Origin: Capsicum annuum
Taxonomy: Eukaryota > Streptophyta > Magnoliopsida > Solanales > Solanaceae
Length of the DNA: 64,000 nt
Assembly (NCBI RefSeq): GCF_002878395.1
Contig: NC_061118.1
Location: forward strand, 129,532,726 to 129,596,725
Direction of reading: 5' to 3'
The notes under the pieces were generated by a model. That model saw only the letters and a list, made by a program, of their open reading frames with translations, did no database searches and had not been told where the DNA came from. A program made the position numbers and the translations under genes. Positions within the stretch are counted from its first letter, which is position 1; the number at the start of each line of letters is the position of its first letter. Of this stretch, positions 45,939-57,619 are shown piece after piece.

Positions 45939-48269
45939 ATCTCTCACTTGGAATCATTCGTCCTCGACTGAGACTGGTTAAACTGATAATACTAAGGCAA
46001 CAGTTAAACTGATAGTACTAAAGCAACTGAGATCATATTCTGAATATGCATGACTTGGAGCATGACTGCGTAATTAAGTCTAAGTATGATACATGAACTG
46101 AACTAATTTCCTGAATACATGTAATGAAATGAGAATGGTTATATAGTTGAGATAGAAATGAGAGAGTCAACTTATGAGAAACCATTACATCAAGTTGAAT
46201 CTTGTTTTGTGAAGAAAAGATGAAAGGTTTAGGACATAAATACTCGAGGTATTACAATACATCTCCTCCTTGGGATATTTTATCCCCCAAATGATACTGA
46301 ATTGGATGAAATACTAAGGAAAGACTGACATGACGCACGGAACACTTACAAACTAAATCATAACTGAATATCTGGAAGCAAAAATTGATGCGCGATGTGT
46401 GAACTGAGAGGAATTCACAAATTTCTTGGATGAAAAAAATTTCCTCTTTGAATAGCCATATTCATGAGACTCCAGATAGTATGAGCAGATAGAAAAATGG
46501 AAAATCATAGGAATTTGTCTGTTAGACTTCTAGACTAGGTTTCTAGTTATACGAACTGAATCATACCAAAACATTATACTCAACTATACATTACACTTCA
46601 AAATTAAACTTCACTTAAGGCTACTTAAAATATTCACATGGGTTATTTTCACATGGGCACTGATAACTCTATCTACTGAAGTCTGGGTTGAACTAAATTC
46701 TCTTACTATAATCAAGCCTAATTAAATCTACAAATTGCACACATAACAATGTGATACTAGTCTGAACCATGAATTCAATACCTCGTGTGTTTTCACTACT
46801 TCTCATCTCAAGAATAATTCTTCTTACCACTTCTACAACTAAGTTAAACCCATTACTAGGAATTCACTGATGCACAATGCATTTATCAAATTGTACACCA
46901 ATATAACATTCAGGCCTATCTTCATAACCACACATGAACTTCTAGGCAAAAAACACAAAAGCATCTTTCTCATATTCTCTAAACCCTTATTAATAATAAA
47001 TTTCTTGCACTATTCTTAAGAAGACACACATGGAATTCTCAACTAACCATGACATATACAAAAAGCATAACCTCAATCTTCCTTTAAGCCTATAGCCTTA
47101 GATACAACAAGCATGCTATAACCTTTTCTTTAACAAGGAATATTTACTCTCTCATATCTAAACAATTACTCATCACCACTATCATTACATAAGAAGTGGT
47201 CACTAAAAGGTTAGAATAGGAGGGACTGAAACATGAAAGAATACTATGCATAACATGGACACTTAACTGAGGCCTGAGGAATAAAGTATCAAAAGAATGA
47301 ATTCATCAAAGAAAGCTAAACTGGGGACATACATGACATAATCTAAGTTTCGTTGATCATTAAGAATGTACCATGAGTACCTGGAGCTAAACATTCTGCA
47401 AATCATGAGTACATGAGTCATGAGCTGCATGACCAAAGTTTGGAGTTCATAAATTCATGGAATATGATTCTTATAGCTGAGCAAATTGGAACTCCTTAAC
47501 ACTTAACATGGATAGTCCCAAACCTTTAATGAGCCATACTAACATCCATCATAGCCTACTAATATCATACCTCTAAACTTATATTTCCCTTAACCATAGG
47601 AATTACCATTACACCAACATACCCTACGTCAATAACATATAATTTTGAATTAACATACGTAATCTCAAAACAATAATCTTAAATTCTTGCATACACTATT
47701 TCAAGACTACTAAATCCCCTTCATACAACTAGCCCCATGGAAACATAATCAACTAAGTCAAGATCAACACTATCCTCACTTTACTACTGCTAAACTTCTA
47801 GGTTTATGCTTCTAACTCTAGATCGTATGCTATCATAGGATCTGAGAATGGATCTAAAAGCACATCTGTCTTTGTCTTAGTGCACGATTTTCATGAACAT
47901 GAATGAAGTTCTTCAAACTTTAGAACTTAAAAGAACTGATGGGATACTTTCGAGCCTGTATGCAATCTCATAACTATCTGTGGGACTGTTTGAGAAAGCT
48001 CTTTCTGTAGGAATTTAAGCTTCATTATTTTGGTTACCTTAAAAATAAGACAGAGTTAACATGAATGGAGCAAGATGAGGATCTGTATAAATTTCTTAGA
48101 AAACACTTCTACTACACAATCTGAGACATAAAGGAGGGAAAATATTTCCCAAATACCTTGTAGCCTCTCAAAGAATGTACAGACGACTCTGTACCATTCC
48201 ACAAGACTCTACTAGACATGGGTTTATAGACACCCTAGGACATTTGAACTCTTGGTTTAATACCAACAT
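45939..48269 (-). repeat. Internal region of E unit 1 (noncoding)
   Basis: Begins with the right target duplication of F and then TCACTTGGAATCATTCGTCC, the PPT-side text seen also at 50975 and 56243. A short partial duplication (GTTAAACTGATA... twice, 45988-46033) follows. At 46248-46274 there is an LTR-end-plus-polypurine-like module. An acceptor-like TTAAATTCCTACAG ends at 48005. There are no coding frames of note. It ends at the primer site at 48253-48265. Confidence 0.75.
48253..48265 (-). other. Primer-binding site of E unit 1
   Basis: The minus strand reads TGGTATTAAACCA, a decayed tRNA-Met site four bases from the LTR at 48270. Confidence 0.65.
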
Positions 48270-50969
48270 TGTCACGAACTGAGACTAGCCCCTACTTGTA
48301 ACACGATGCTTGGAACCATAAGTGATCCAAGCTAACCCATGAACTTGCATACAGCTGAGCAACTAATTTAATATGTTAATTAACTGGTTCTACTATGAGA
48401 AAATATAATCATGACAAAATCTGGGAAGAATTATAATACTGATATAATTTATACTATTATAAAACTAAAGAGAGAATTGAATTTACATGACTGACACTGA
48501 CTGGTATTTATGAAGCCTCTACTATACTGACTATAGATAGCTGGGACATGCTTCCAGCTACCATTAATCTATGAGTATTAAAGTAAAGCATATGTACAAC
48601 ATCTGACCGATGTCCCCGATATAGGAGAACTCATCACCTACTAGGTAGAAATTGTAACTGTCTGGTCATGATGTGTGGGCTACAACTGGTACCTACCTTA
48701 TAAAACAATGTAACCAAAAAGACATATATAGATTAGTATTTCTTGAATATACTGAGTAAGAAGGGGTGAATGCAATAAGTAAAATTGATTTTACGCGTAA
48801 TTTTAAAACATGCCTGCTAAGTGTAAGTAGACAGACCAAAAAACTAAAATAAACTAAAATCTAAAGTAACTTAAATCATGAGTAACAATCATAATTTGAT
48901 AAGATGGTGAATCACTAATCTTAGTTTCTTTAAACTTTACTTTTATAATATAAGTAAAACTAAAGCTGGAAAATAGTAAAATTGGTACTGTATGATTACT
49001 GAGTTTGGAATGATAAGATGGAAACCAATATAACTTAAGGATCTGAATACACAAATATACTAAGCAAGAGTACATGAAAACTATGATATCTGAAAATACA
49101 AGACCAAACATATACATATTTCTAAAATAATCAATAAAGTAAAATACTGAAATTTGATAATTGGATAACTGGTAATCTATATGCTTTGGTCGAGCAAACC
49201 TGAACTGAATCTGTACTGAATACTGTACTAGTACTATGGGAGCTATCTATAACCGATATACCCCAAATCTATTAGTGAAGTCCAAATTGTAACCCCAGTT
49301 GAAAGGGTGTTAGTACCGTGCCACGGTACTAACACTGGTTGTGTGGATCCACTAATCTGATGTCTCAAAGGACTAGGCTGCCATGTCTAACTTATAGAGG
49401 ACCCTTCAAAGTCTACGGTGGTACTATAGGTCTTCAACTTAGGGACTTCTACTATGATCTCATGCCTACAGATGGGGGAGGCAAGTCCCCCATGCCTAAC
49501 TAATAGGGGAGACGCCACCCCTTTATTCACTCGGTGCTAAGTTTTACTCCAATTGAAAGTCACTTATTACTAAACTGAACTAATCGTTACTAAACCGAAA
49601 ACTGATCATCTTAACTGACTAAATAATAATGCTTATGGTTTATCTGAAACAATTCATCAAATATTAATACAATATAAATGTCTAAATTTTGGGTATTCAT
49701 AACCCCCAATACTAAATGGGATTAATAATAAGGACACATGAAAGCTTTGAAACCATAATGGGAAATCATTATTCAAAATCCATCACTTTGGTATTTCATA
49801 AAACACATAAGAGTCATGAACTTGAACATAGGAATATGGTATATATAAGAAAGCAACATGAGTGCATGACTAACTTCATAAGTTGGAGTTTTAATATGAA
49901 ATCAATGGAATAGGACATAGAAAGTTCAACTCAAGGCATGAATAATTAATTCACTTGAAAACACTTGTAGACATGGCAAAGTTCATAATTTGATATTATA
50001 ACATGAAATCTAATTGTATAGGCTATGGGAATCGAAACTTAAAGCATGAGATAACCTAACTTTTCATGAATTCATTCTTGGACTAGAATTTAGTCCATTA
50101 CTAAGGAAATCATGGTTTAAATTCATCTTAAACACATGATACTTCAAAAACAAATGGTAAAGTTCATATCTTTAATTCAAGAAAAGCTTTTTGGGCTCCA
50201 TAGGTAAAAGAGGACCCATGGATGAACTCCTATATACCTTAATAGATGGTTTCTTGAAGTTTATTGGGAATTTCTCTAGGTTTCTTGACTTTGGAATCTT
50301 GAATGCTTTGTGGTCTTGAGAGAAAACCTTGAACGTTGTTCATGGGGGGAAAGGGGAGGGTTTTTACGTGAGAAATTTTGATGGAAATAGGCAAATAATG
50401 CCATTTTGGATACTATAAATCATCTCTTGGACGTTCGGGATCGAATATAATGGACTAAAGTGCCCCTTGACCCTTAAGAAGCTGAAAACAATGTGGGAAT
50501 GGACCAGATGTCACCCTCTTTAGTTCGAGGGAGTAAGGCCCACGACGCACACTCCATTCCAGTTCTATAAGCCCCATGGTGCGGGTTTATCGTGCACCCT
50601 CACTGCTTCTCACAAAAATGGCTATAACTTTTTGCTTAGGTATCGGATTAAGGAGAACATGGTATCATGGAAATCTGACTCAATTATCTATAATTTAATG
50701 GGTCTTGAGCTCAAAAATTTCACATATATCAAATGTTATACATGTTCTAAGTAGACCCTTGTAGAATCGAATACCAAACTTTTGACGAATCAAAAGATCT
50801 TAGCTCAACTTTGCTCTAAGTGATTCCTATGAACATTTTTCACCTCGAAAGCACTTATACACTAGGATAATGATAAGGACAAATAAATTTAAATATAAAT
50901 CATGGGATTAGAGCTTACATGTATAAGAATGATGGTTTAAAGTATAGCTCAAAAATATAGGGTATTACA
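48270..50969 (-). repeat. LTR E2
   Basis: The LTR is 2700 bp, from TGTCACGAAC to GGTATTACA. It serves at once as the 5' LTR of unit 1 and the 3' LTR of unit 2. It carries a perfect 17-bp dyad GTACCGTG-C-CACGGTAC at 49313-49329 in the shared core. The GC-rich box lies at 50610-50490. Confidence 0.85.
49313..49329. repeat. Perfect dyad in the shared LTR core
   Basis: GTACCGTG and CACGGTAC are exact reverse complements around one C. In most other LTRs here the same place reads close to GTACCGTGCCACGGGTA. It is the most conserved spot across the A, B, C, E and F LTRs. Confidence 0.7.
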
Positions 50970-51237
50970 TTATCTCTCCCATGGAATCATTCATCATCAA
51001 ATAAGACAGGTTAGACTGACAGTACTAAGGCAACTGAGATCATATTCTAAATATGTATGACCTCGAACATGACTGCATAACTGAGTATGAGCATGATACA
51101 TAAACTGAATTGATTTCATGAATACATGCAATGACATGAGAATTGTCATAAGGTTATGATATAAATGAGAGATTCAACTTATGTGTAACCATTACTTCAA
51201 GTTGGATCTTGTTTTGAGAAGAAAAGATGAAAGGTTT

Positions 51238-51301
51238 AGGACATAAATACCCAGGGTATTACAATACATAGGACATAAATACTCGGGGTATTAAAGTACA
51301 T
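51238..51301. repeat. 32-bp tandem duplication in E unit 2
   Basis: Two units (51238-51269, 51270-51301) each carry AGGACATAAATAC and GGGTATTA. Units 1 and 3 have a single copy (about 46231 and 56504), so the duplication is unit-specific. Confidence 0.8.
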
Positions 51302-53288
51302 ATCCTCCTTGAGATTTTTCGTCCCCCAAATGATACTAACTTGGATGAAATACTAAGGAAAGATTGAGTTGATGCATGGAACACTTACGAACTGAATCAT
51401 AAATGAATATCTAGAATCTGAAACTGATGCATGATGCATGAACTAAGCTAAATTTGCAAATTTCTAGGATGCAAACGAATTACCTTTTTAATAGCCAAAT
51501 TCATTAGACTCTGGATAGTATGACTAGATAGAAAGATGGAAAATCATAGGAACTTGTTTGTCTGACTGCTATACTGGGTTTCTGGCTATACTAACTGAAT
51601 CATACTAAACTATTATACTCAACTATACATTCCACTTCTAAACTACACTTCACTTGAGGCTACTTAAAATATTCACATAGATTATTTTCACATCGGTACT
51701 GATAACTCTGTCTACTGAAGTCTGAGCTGAACTAAATTCTCTTACTATAATCAAGCCTACTTGAATCTACAAACTGCACACATAATACTTTGATATTAGT
51801 CTAAACCATGAATTCAATACCCATGCACTTTCACAACTTCTCATCTCAAGAATAATTCTTCTTACCACTTCCACAACTAAATTTAACCCCTTACTAGGAA
51901 TTCACTGACACACAATGCATTCATCCATTTATACACCAACATAACATTCAAGCCTATCTTCATAACCACACATGAACTTCTAGGAAAAAAACCACAAAAG
52001 CAACTATCTCATATTCTCTAAACCCCCATCAATAACAACTTTCTTGCATTATTCTTAAGAATACATACATGGAATTCTCAACTAAACATGACATATACAA
52101 AAAGCTTAACCTCAATCTTCCTTCAACCCTATAGCCTTTGATGTAATAAGCATGCTATAATCTTTTCTTTAACAAGAAATATTTACTCTCTCCCATCTAA
52201 ATAATTACTCATCACCACTATCATTAATAAGGAGAGGTCACTAAAAGGTTAGAACATGAGGAATTGAAATATGAAAGGATACTATGGATAACATAGACAC
52301 TTAACTGAGGCTTGAGGAATAGAGTATCAAAAGTATGAATTCATCAAAGAGAGCTAAATTGGGTAGATACATGACATAAGATAAATTTTATTGATCATTA
52401 AGTGTGTACCATAAGTACCTAGAGCTAAACATTCTGTAAATCATGAGTACATGAGTCATGAGCTACATAACCTGAGTTAGGAGTTCATAAATTCATGGAA
52501 TATGATTCTTATAGCAGAGCAAATTGGAACTCCTTATACTAGGAAATAGAAGCATACATGATTCTATGGAAAGCGCATAAATATGAATCGTGATCATGGA
52601 ACTAACATGTAAGGCATGAGTTAGTTGTAGAGCCTGAGATATAATAATACATATAAAGACTAAACTCACCTTGAAAGACTTCACCTAACAGTATAAAACC
52701 CACTGCTATTACTTTCGTCTGAGATACAACTCTTAACTTTCTATAACCCCAATCTTCAAAGATTCACATTTTGATTTTAACACTTAACATGGATATTCCC
52801 AAACCTTTAATGAACTTTACTAACCTCCATCATAGCCTACTAATATCATACCTCTAAACTTGTATTTTCTCTAAACCATGGATATTACCAATACACCAAT
52901 ATACCCTATATCTACAATATATAATTTTGAATTAACATACATAATCTCGAACCAATAAACTTAAATTCTAGCAAACACTATTTCAAGCCTACTAATTCCC
53001 CTTCAAACAACTAGCACCATGGATAGATAATGTACTAAGTCAAAATCAACACTATCCTTACTTTACTACTACTAAACTTCTAGGTTCAAGCTTGTAACTC
53101 TAGATCATATGCTATCATAGGATAATGAGAAGGGATTTGAAAGCACATCTGACTTTGGCTTAGTGCACGATTTATATAAACATGAATGAAATTCTTCAAA
53201 CTTCAGAAATTAAAAACACTGATGGGATAGTTTTGAGCCTGTGTGCAATCCCATAACTATCAGTGGGGACTATCTAAGAAAGCTCTGT

Positions 53289-55508
53289 CTGTAAGAATAT
53301 AAGATTCATTATTTCTGTTACATTAATAATAAGGCAGAGTTGATATGAATAAAGCAAGATAAGGATCTGTATAAATTTCTTTGAGATCACTTCTACTACA
53401 CGATCTGAGATATAAAAGAGGGGAAATATTTCCAAAATTCCCTATAGCCTCTCAAATCAAGTGCAAACGTCTCCATAGCATTCTGCAAGACTCTACTAGA
53501 CACGGTTTTATAAACACCCTAGGACACTTAAAATCTAGCTTTGATACCAAGTTTGGCATGACACGACACTACCCCCTAGTCGTAACACGGTGATTGGAAC
53601 CACAAGTGATTCCAAGCTAACCCATAAACTAACATATTGTGGCGCAACTGATTTAATATGTTAAATAACTAGTTCTTATATGCGAAAATATAATCATAAC
53701 AAAATCTAGGAAGAATTATAATACTATTACAATTTATAATCTGATAAAATTGAAGAGAGAACTGAATTTACATGACTAACTCTCATGGATATCTATGAAG
53801 CCTCTACTATACTGACTATAGATAGATGGCATATGCCTTCATCTACCACTAATCAATACATATGAGTAATAAGGTAAAGTACATGAACAACATCTGTGAA
53901 GTCCCCGATATTGGATAACCTATCACCTGCTGGTTGGAAACTGCAACTAGCTGGTCTTGATGTGTGTGCTACAATTGGTACCTACATTATGAAATATTGT
54001 AGTGACACAAACATATATATGGATCAGTTCTTCTTGAATGTACAAAGTAAGTAAGGGTGAATGCATTAAGTAAAATTAATTTCACACGTAATCATAAAAC
54101 TCCATGCTAAGTCTAAGTAGACTCACCCAAAGACTGAAATAAACTGAAATCTAAAGTAACTTAAATCATGAGTAACAAACATAATTCGATAAGCTGGTGA
54201 ATCACTACACTTGCTTTCCTAAAACTTTACTTTTATAATCTAAGTAGAACTAAAGCTGGAAAATAGTAAAACATGGTTACTATATGATTATTGGGTTTAG
54301 AATGACAGGATGGAAACCAAAATAACTTAAGGATATGAATATGCAAATATACTGAGCATGAATACATGAAAATGCTAGACCAAGCATATACATATTTCTA
54401 AAATAATTTGTAAACTAAAATACTACAATCGGATAACTGGATAACTGATAATCTATATGCTTTGGTCAAGAAAACCTGAATAAATTTGTATTAAATACTG
54501 CACTGAGACAGTGGGAGCTAGCTATAACCGACATACCCCAAATCTATTATTGGGGTCCAAATTGTAACCCCAGTTGAAAGGGTGTTAGTACAGTGCCATG
54601 GGTATTAACGCTGGCAGTCTGGATCCAAACATCTGATGTCCTGAAGGACTAGGCAATCATGCCAAACTAACGGGGGACCCCTCAAAGTCTATGGTGGTGC
54701 CATAGGTTTAGAAATTAAGGACTTCTACTAACGTGTCATGCTTACTGGTAAGGCAAGTGCCTCATGCCTAATTGACGGGGGAGACGTAATCCATTTTTTC
54801 ACTTGATGCTAAGTTTTACTCCCAACTTAAAGATATTGATTACTGAATTGATCTTAACTGAATCGACAACTGATCATCTTAATTATCTGAATGATAATGC
54901 TTATGGTTTATCTGAAATCGTTCTTCAAATACTAATACTATGTAGACATCAAATTTTTGGGTATTCAGGGCCCCCAGCACTAAATAGGAATAACAATAAG
55001 GACATATGAAAGCTTTGAAACCATAATGGGAAATCATTATTCAAAATCCATCACTTTGGCATTTCATCAAACACATAAGAGTCATGAACTTGAACATGTG
55101 AATATGGTATACATGTGAAATCAACATGAGTGCATGACTAACTTCATAAGTTGGAGGTTCAACATGAAATCAATAGAATAGGACATGGAAAGTTGCAACT
55201 CAAAGCATGAATAGATTAATACAGTTGAAAATACTTGTAGACATGGAAAAGTTCATAACTTGATATTATAACATGAAATTTAATTGGATACACCATGGGA
55301 ATCGAAACTTAAATAATGAGATAACCTAACTTTTCATGAAAACATCCTTGGACATGAATTTAGTCAAATTACTAAGGAAATCATGATTTAAATTTATCTT
55401 GAACACATGATACTTTATAAACAAATGGAAAAGTTCATATCTTTAATTCAAGTAAAGCTTTTTGGGCTCCATAGGTAAAAGGGAACCCATGGATGAACTC
55501 CCACATAC
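53289..55508 (-). other. Predicted leader intron of E unit 2
   Basis: Donor AAG|GTATGT in LTR E3 (55511-55503). The acceptor-like TATTCTTACAG ends at 53289, 248 bp below the primer site, as in unit 1. Predicted length 2220 nt. Confidence 0.38.
53537..53549 (-). other. Primer-binding site of E unit 2
   Basis: The minus strand reads TGGTATCAAAGCT, two changes from the canonical tRNA-Met site, 4 bp from the LTR edge. Confidence 0.8.
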
Positions 55509-56235
55509 CTTAATAGATGATTTGTTGAAGATTCTTGGGAATTTCTTGAGGTTTCTTGAACTTGGAACCTTAAATTCTTTGTGTTATTGAGAGAAAACTT
55601 TGAACTTTGTTAATAGTGGAAAGGGGAGGGTTTTTACATGAGAAATTTTGAGTAAGATGGGCAAATAATGCCATTTTGGATGCTATAAATTGTCCCTTGG
55701 ACGTTTAGGGTTGAGGGGAAAGGACTAAAGTGCCCCTTGACTCTTAACAAGTTGAAACATCATGGGAATAGACCAAGTGGTACCCTCTTTAGCCCGAGGG
55801 GGTAGAGCCTATGATGCACGCTCCAATTCGGTGTTGTAAGCCCCGCGGCGCGGGCTTATCATGCGCCCTTACTGTCTCTCACAAAAATGGCTATAACATT
55901 TTACTTGGGTATAAGATTAAGGAAAAATCTGTATCGTGGAAAGTTAACTCAATTATCTATAATTTAGTGGGTCTTGATATGAAAAATTACACGTATATCA
56001 AAATATACATGTTCAAAGTAGACCCTTGTTGAACTGAATACCAAAATTTGGATGAATAAAGGCTCTTAGCTCAACTTCGCTCTAAGTGATTTCTATGAAT
56101 ATTTTTCAGCTCGAAATCACTTACACTCAAGGATAATGATCATGACACATGAATTCAAATATAAATCATGGGAATAAAGTTTACATACGTAAGAGCGATG
56201 GTTTAAAGTTTAACCCAAAACTACGGTGTCTTACA
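53554..56235 (-). repeat. LTR E3
   Basis: The LTR is 2682 bp, from TGGCATGACAC to GTGTCTTACA. It has the donor-like AAGGTATGT (55511-55503), the shared core (54780-54530) and the GC-rich box (55870-55760). Confidence 0.85.
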
Positions 56236-57549
56236 TTATCTCATCCTTAGAATCATTCGTCCTCGAATAAGACTGGTTAGACTGACACTACTAAGGAATC
56301 TGAGATTATATTCTGATTATGCATTACTTGGAACATGAATGCATAACTGAGTCTGAGCATGATACATGAATTGGACTAATTTCATAAATACATGCAATGA
56401 CATAAGAATGGTAATAAGGTTGAGATAGAAATGAGAGAGTCAACTTATGAGTAACCATCACTTCAAGTTGGATTTTGTTTCGTCAATAAAAGATGAGAGG
56501 TTAAGGACATAAATACTTGGGGTATTACAATAAATCTTCTTCTTGGGATATTTCATCCCCAAAATGATACTGATTTGGAAGATATACTAAGAAAAGACTG
56601 AGATGATGCACGAGAAACATACAAAGTGAATCATGGCTGAATATCTGGAATCTAAAACTAATGCACGATGCATGAACTGAGTTGAATTCCCTAATTTCCA
56701 AGATGCCAAAAAATTACCACTTGGAATAGCCATATTTATGAGACTCTTGATAGTATAACTAGATAGAAAGATGGAAAATCATAGGAACTTGTCTGTCTGA
56801 CTGCTAGACTAGGTTTCTGGCTATACGAACTAAATCATACTAAAATATTATACTCAACTACACTTTCAACTTAAAAACTGCACTTCACTTGAGGTTACTT
56901 AAAATATTCACATGGCTTATCTTCACATAGGCAATGATAACTCTATCTACTAAAGTCTGAACTGAACTGAATTGTCTAAATATAATCAAGCCTACTTGAA
57001 TCTAAAAAGTTCACAAATAACACTGTGATACTAGTCTGAACCATGAATTCAATACCCCATGTATTTTCACCACTTCTCATCTCAAGAATAATTTTTCTTA
57101 CCACTTCCACAACTAAATTCAACCCCTTACTAGGAATTTACTGACGCATAATGCATTCATACAATTATACACCAACATAACAAAAGCCTATACTTATAAC
57201 TACACATGAACTTCTAGGGAAAAAACACAAAAGCAACTTTCTCATATTCTCTAAACCCCTATCAATAACAACTTTCTTACACTATTCTTAAGAAGACACA
57301 CATGGAATTCTCAACTAACCATGACGTATATAAAAAGATTAACCTCAATATTCCTTCAACCCTATAGCCTTAGATATAATAAGCATGTTATAACTTTTTA
57401 TTTAACAAGGAATATTTACACTCTCCAATCTAAACAATTACTCATCACCACTATCATTACATAAGGAGAGGTCACTGAAAGGTTAGAACATGAGGACCTA
57501 AAACATGAAACAATACTATGCATAACATGTACACTTAACTGAGGCTTTA
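56236..57549 (-). repeat. Internal region of E unit 3, interrupted by element G
   Basis: 1314 bp homologous to the first half of units 1 and 2, including the second polypurine-like module at 56520-56546. It stops within ACTTAACTGAGGCTT at 57549, where the LTR of G begins. The remainder would lie beyond G, outside the window. Confidence 0.75.
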
Positions 57550-57573
57550 TGTTACACCCCAAAAATGGGTCCT

Positions 57574-57619
57574 AAAATGTCACCCGATGCTTAGGGATAA
57601 TGTCACCCGATGCTTAGGG
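57574..57619. repeat. 23-bp duplication near the G LTR edge
   Basis: AATGTCACCCGATGCTTAGG occurs twice with a 23-bp period. Other LTRs have one copy of the corresponding GTCACACGGTGCTT block. Confidence 0.8.

Larger units (their letters stand above)
48005..50237 (-). other. Predicted leader intron of E unit 1
   Basis: Donor-like AAG|GTATAT in LTR E2 (50240-50232). The acceptor-like TTCCTACAG ends at 48005, 248 bp below the primer site. The spacing to the primer site equals that in unit 2 and is close to the 200-230 bp in the coding elements. Confidence 0.35.
50970..53553 (-). repeat. Internal region of E unit 2 (noncoding)
   Basis: 2584 bp, homologous to unit 1 from end to end, and the only uninterrupted internal region of the family in the window. 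It starts TTATCTCTCCCATGG (polypurine tract in antisense) and contains a 32-bp tandem duplication at 51238-51301. It contains about 250 bp near 52535-52785 that I did not match in unit 1. An acceptor-like TATTCTTACAG ends at 53289. Open frames are under 70 codons and unlike gag or pol. Confidence 0.75.
34722..57549 (-). mobile_element. Tandem array of non-autonomous element E (three LTRs, three internal regions)
   Basis: Three related LTRs of about 2.7 kb (34722-37407, 48270-50969, 53554-56235) alternate with homologous noncoding internal regions (37408-37414 plus 45939-48269; 50970-53553; 56236-57549). Neighbouring units share an LTR, the layout left by unequal recombination between elements or by LTR-LTR exchange. 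Every internal region starts (low side) with a polypurine-like TTATCTC[TA], and the two complete ones end in a tRNA-Met primer site. There is no gag or pol. Element F interrupts the first unit and element G the third. The structure fits a LARD-type parasite of chromoviruses. Confidence 0.8.

Noticed and set aside
48854..49117. 87-codon minus-strand frame inside LTR E2
   Set aside because: The corresponding stretches of E1 and E3 are interrupted, so the frame is not conserved between LTR copies.
52493..52684. 63-codon minus-strand frame with a signal-peptide-like start in E unit 2
   Set aside because: It lies in sequence I could not match in E unit 1; without a second copy, coding function cannot be supported.
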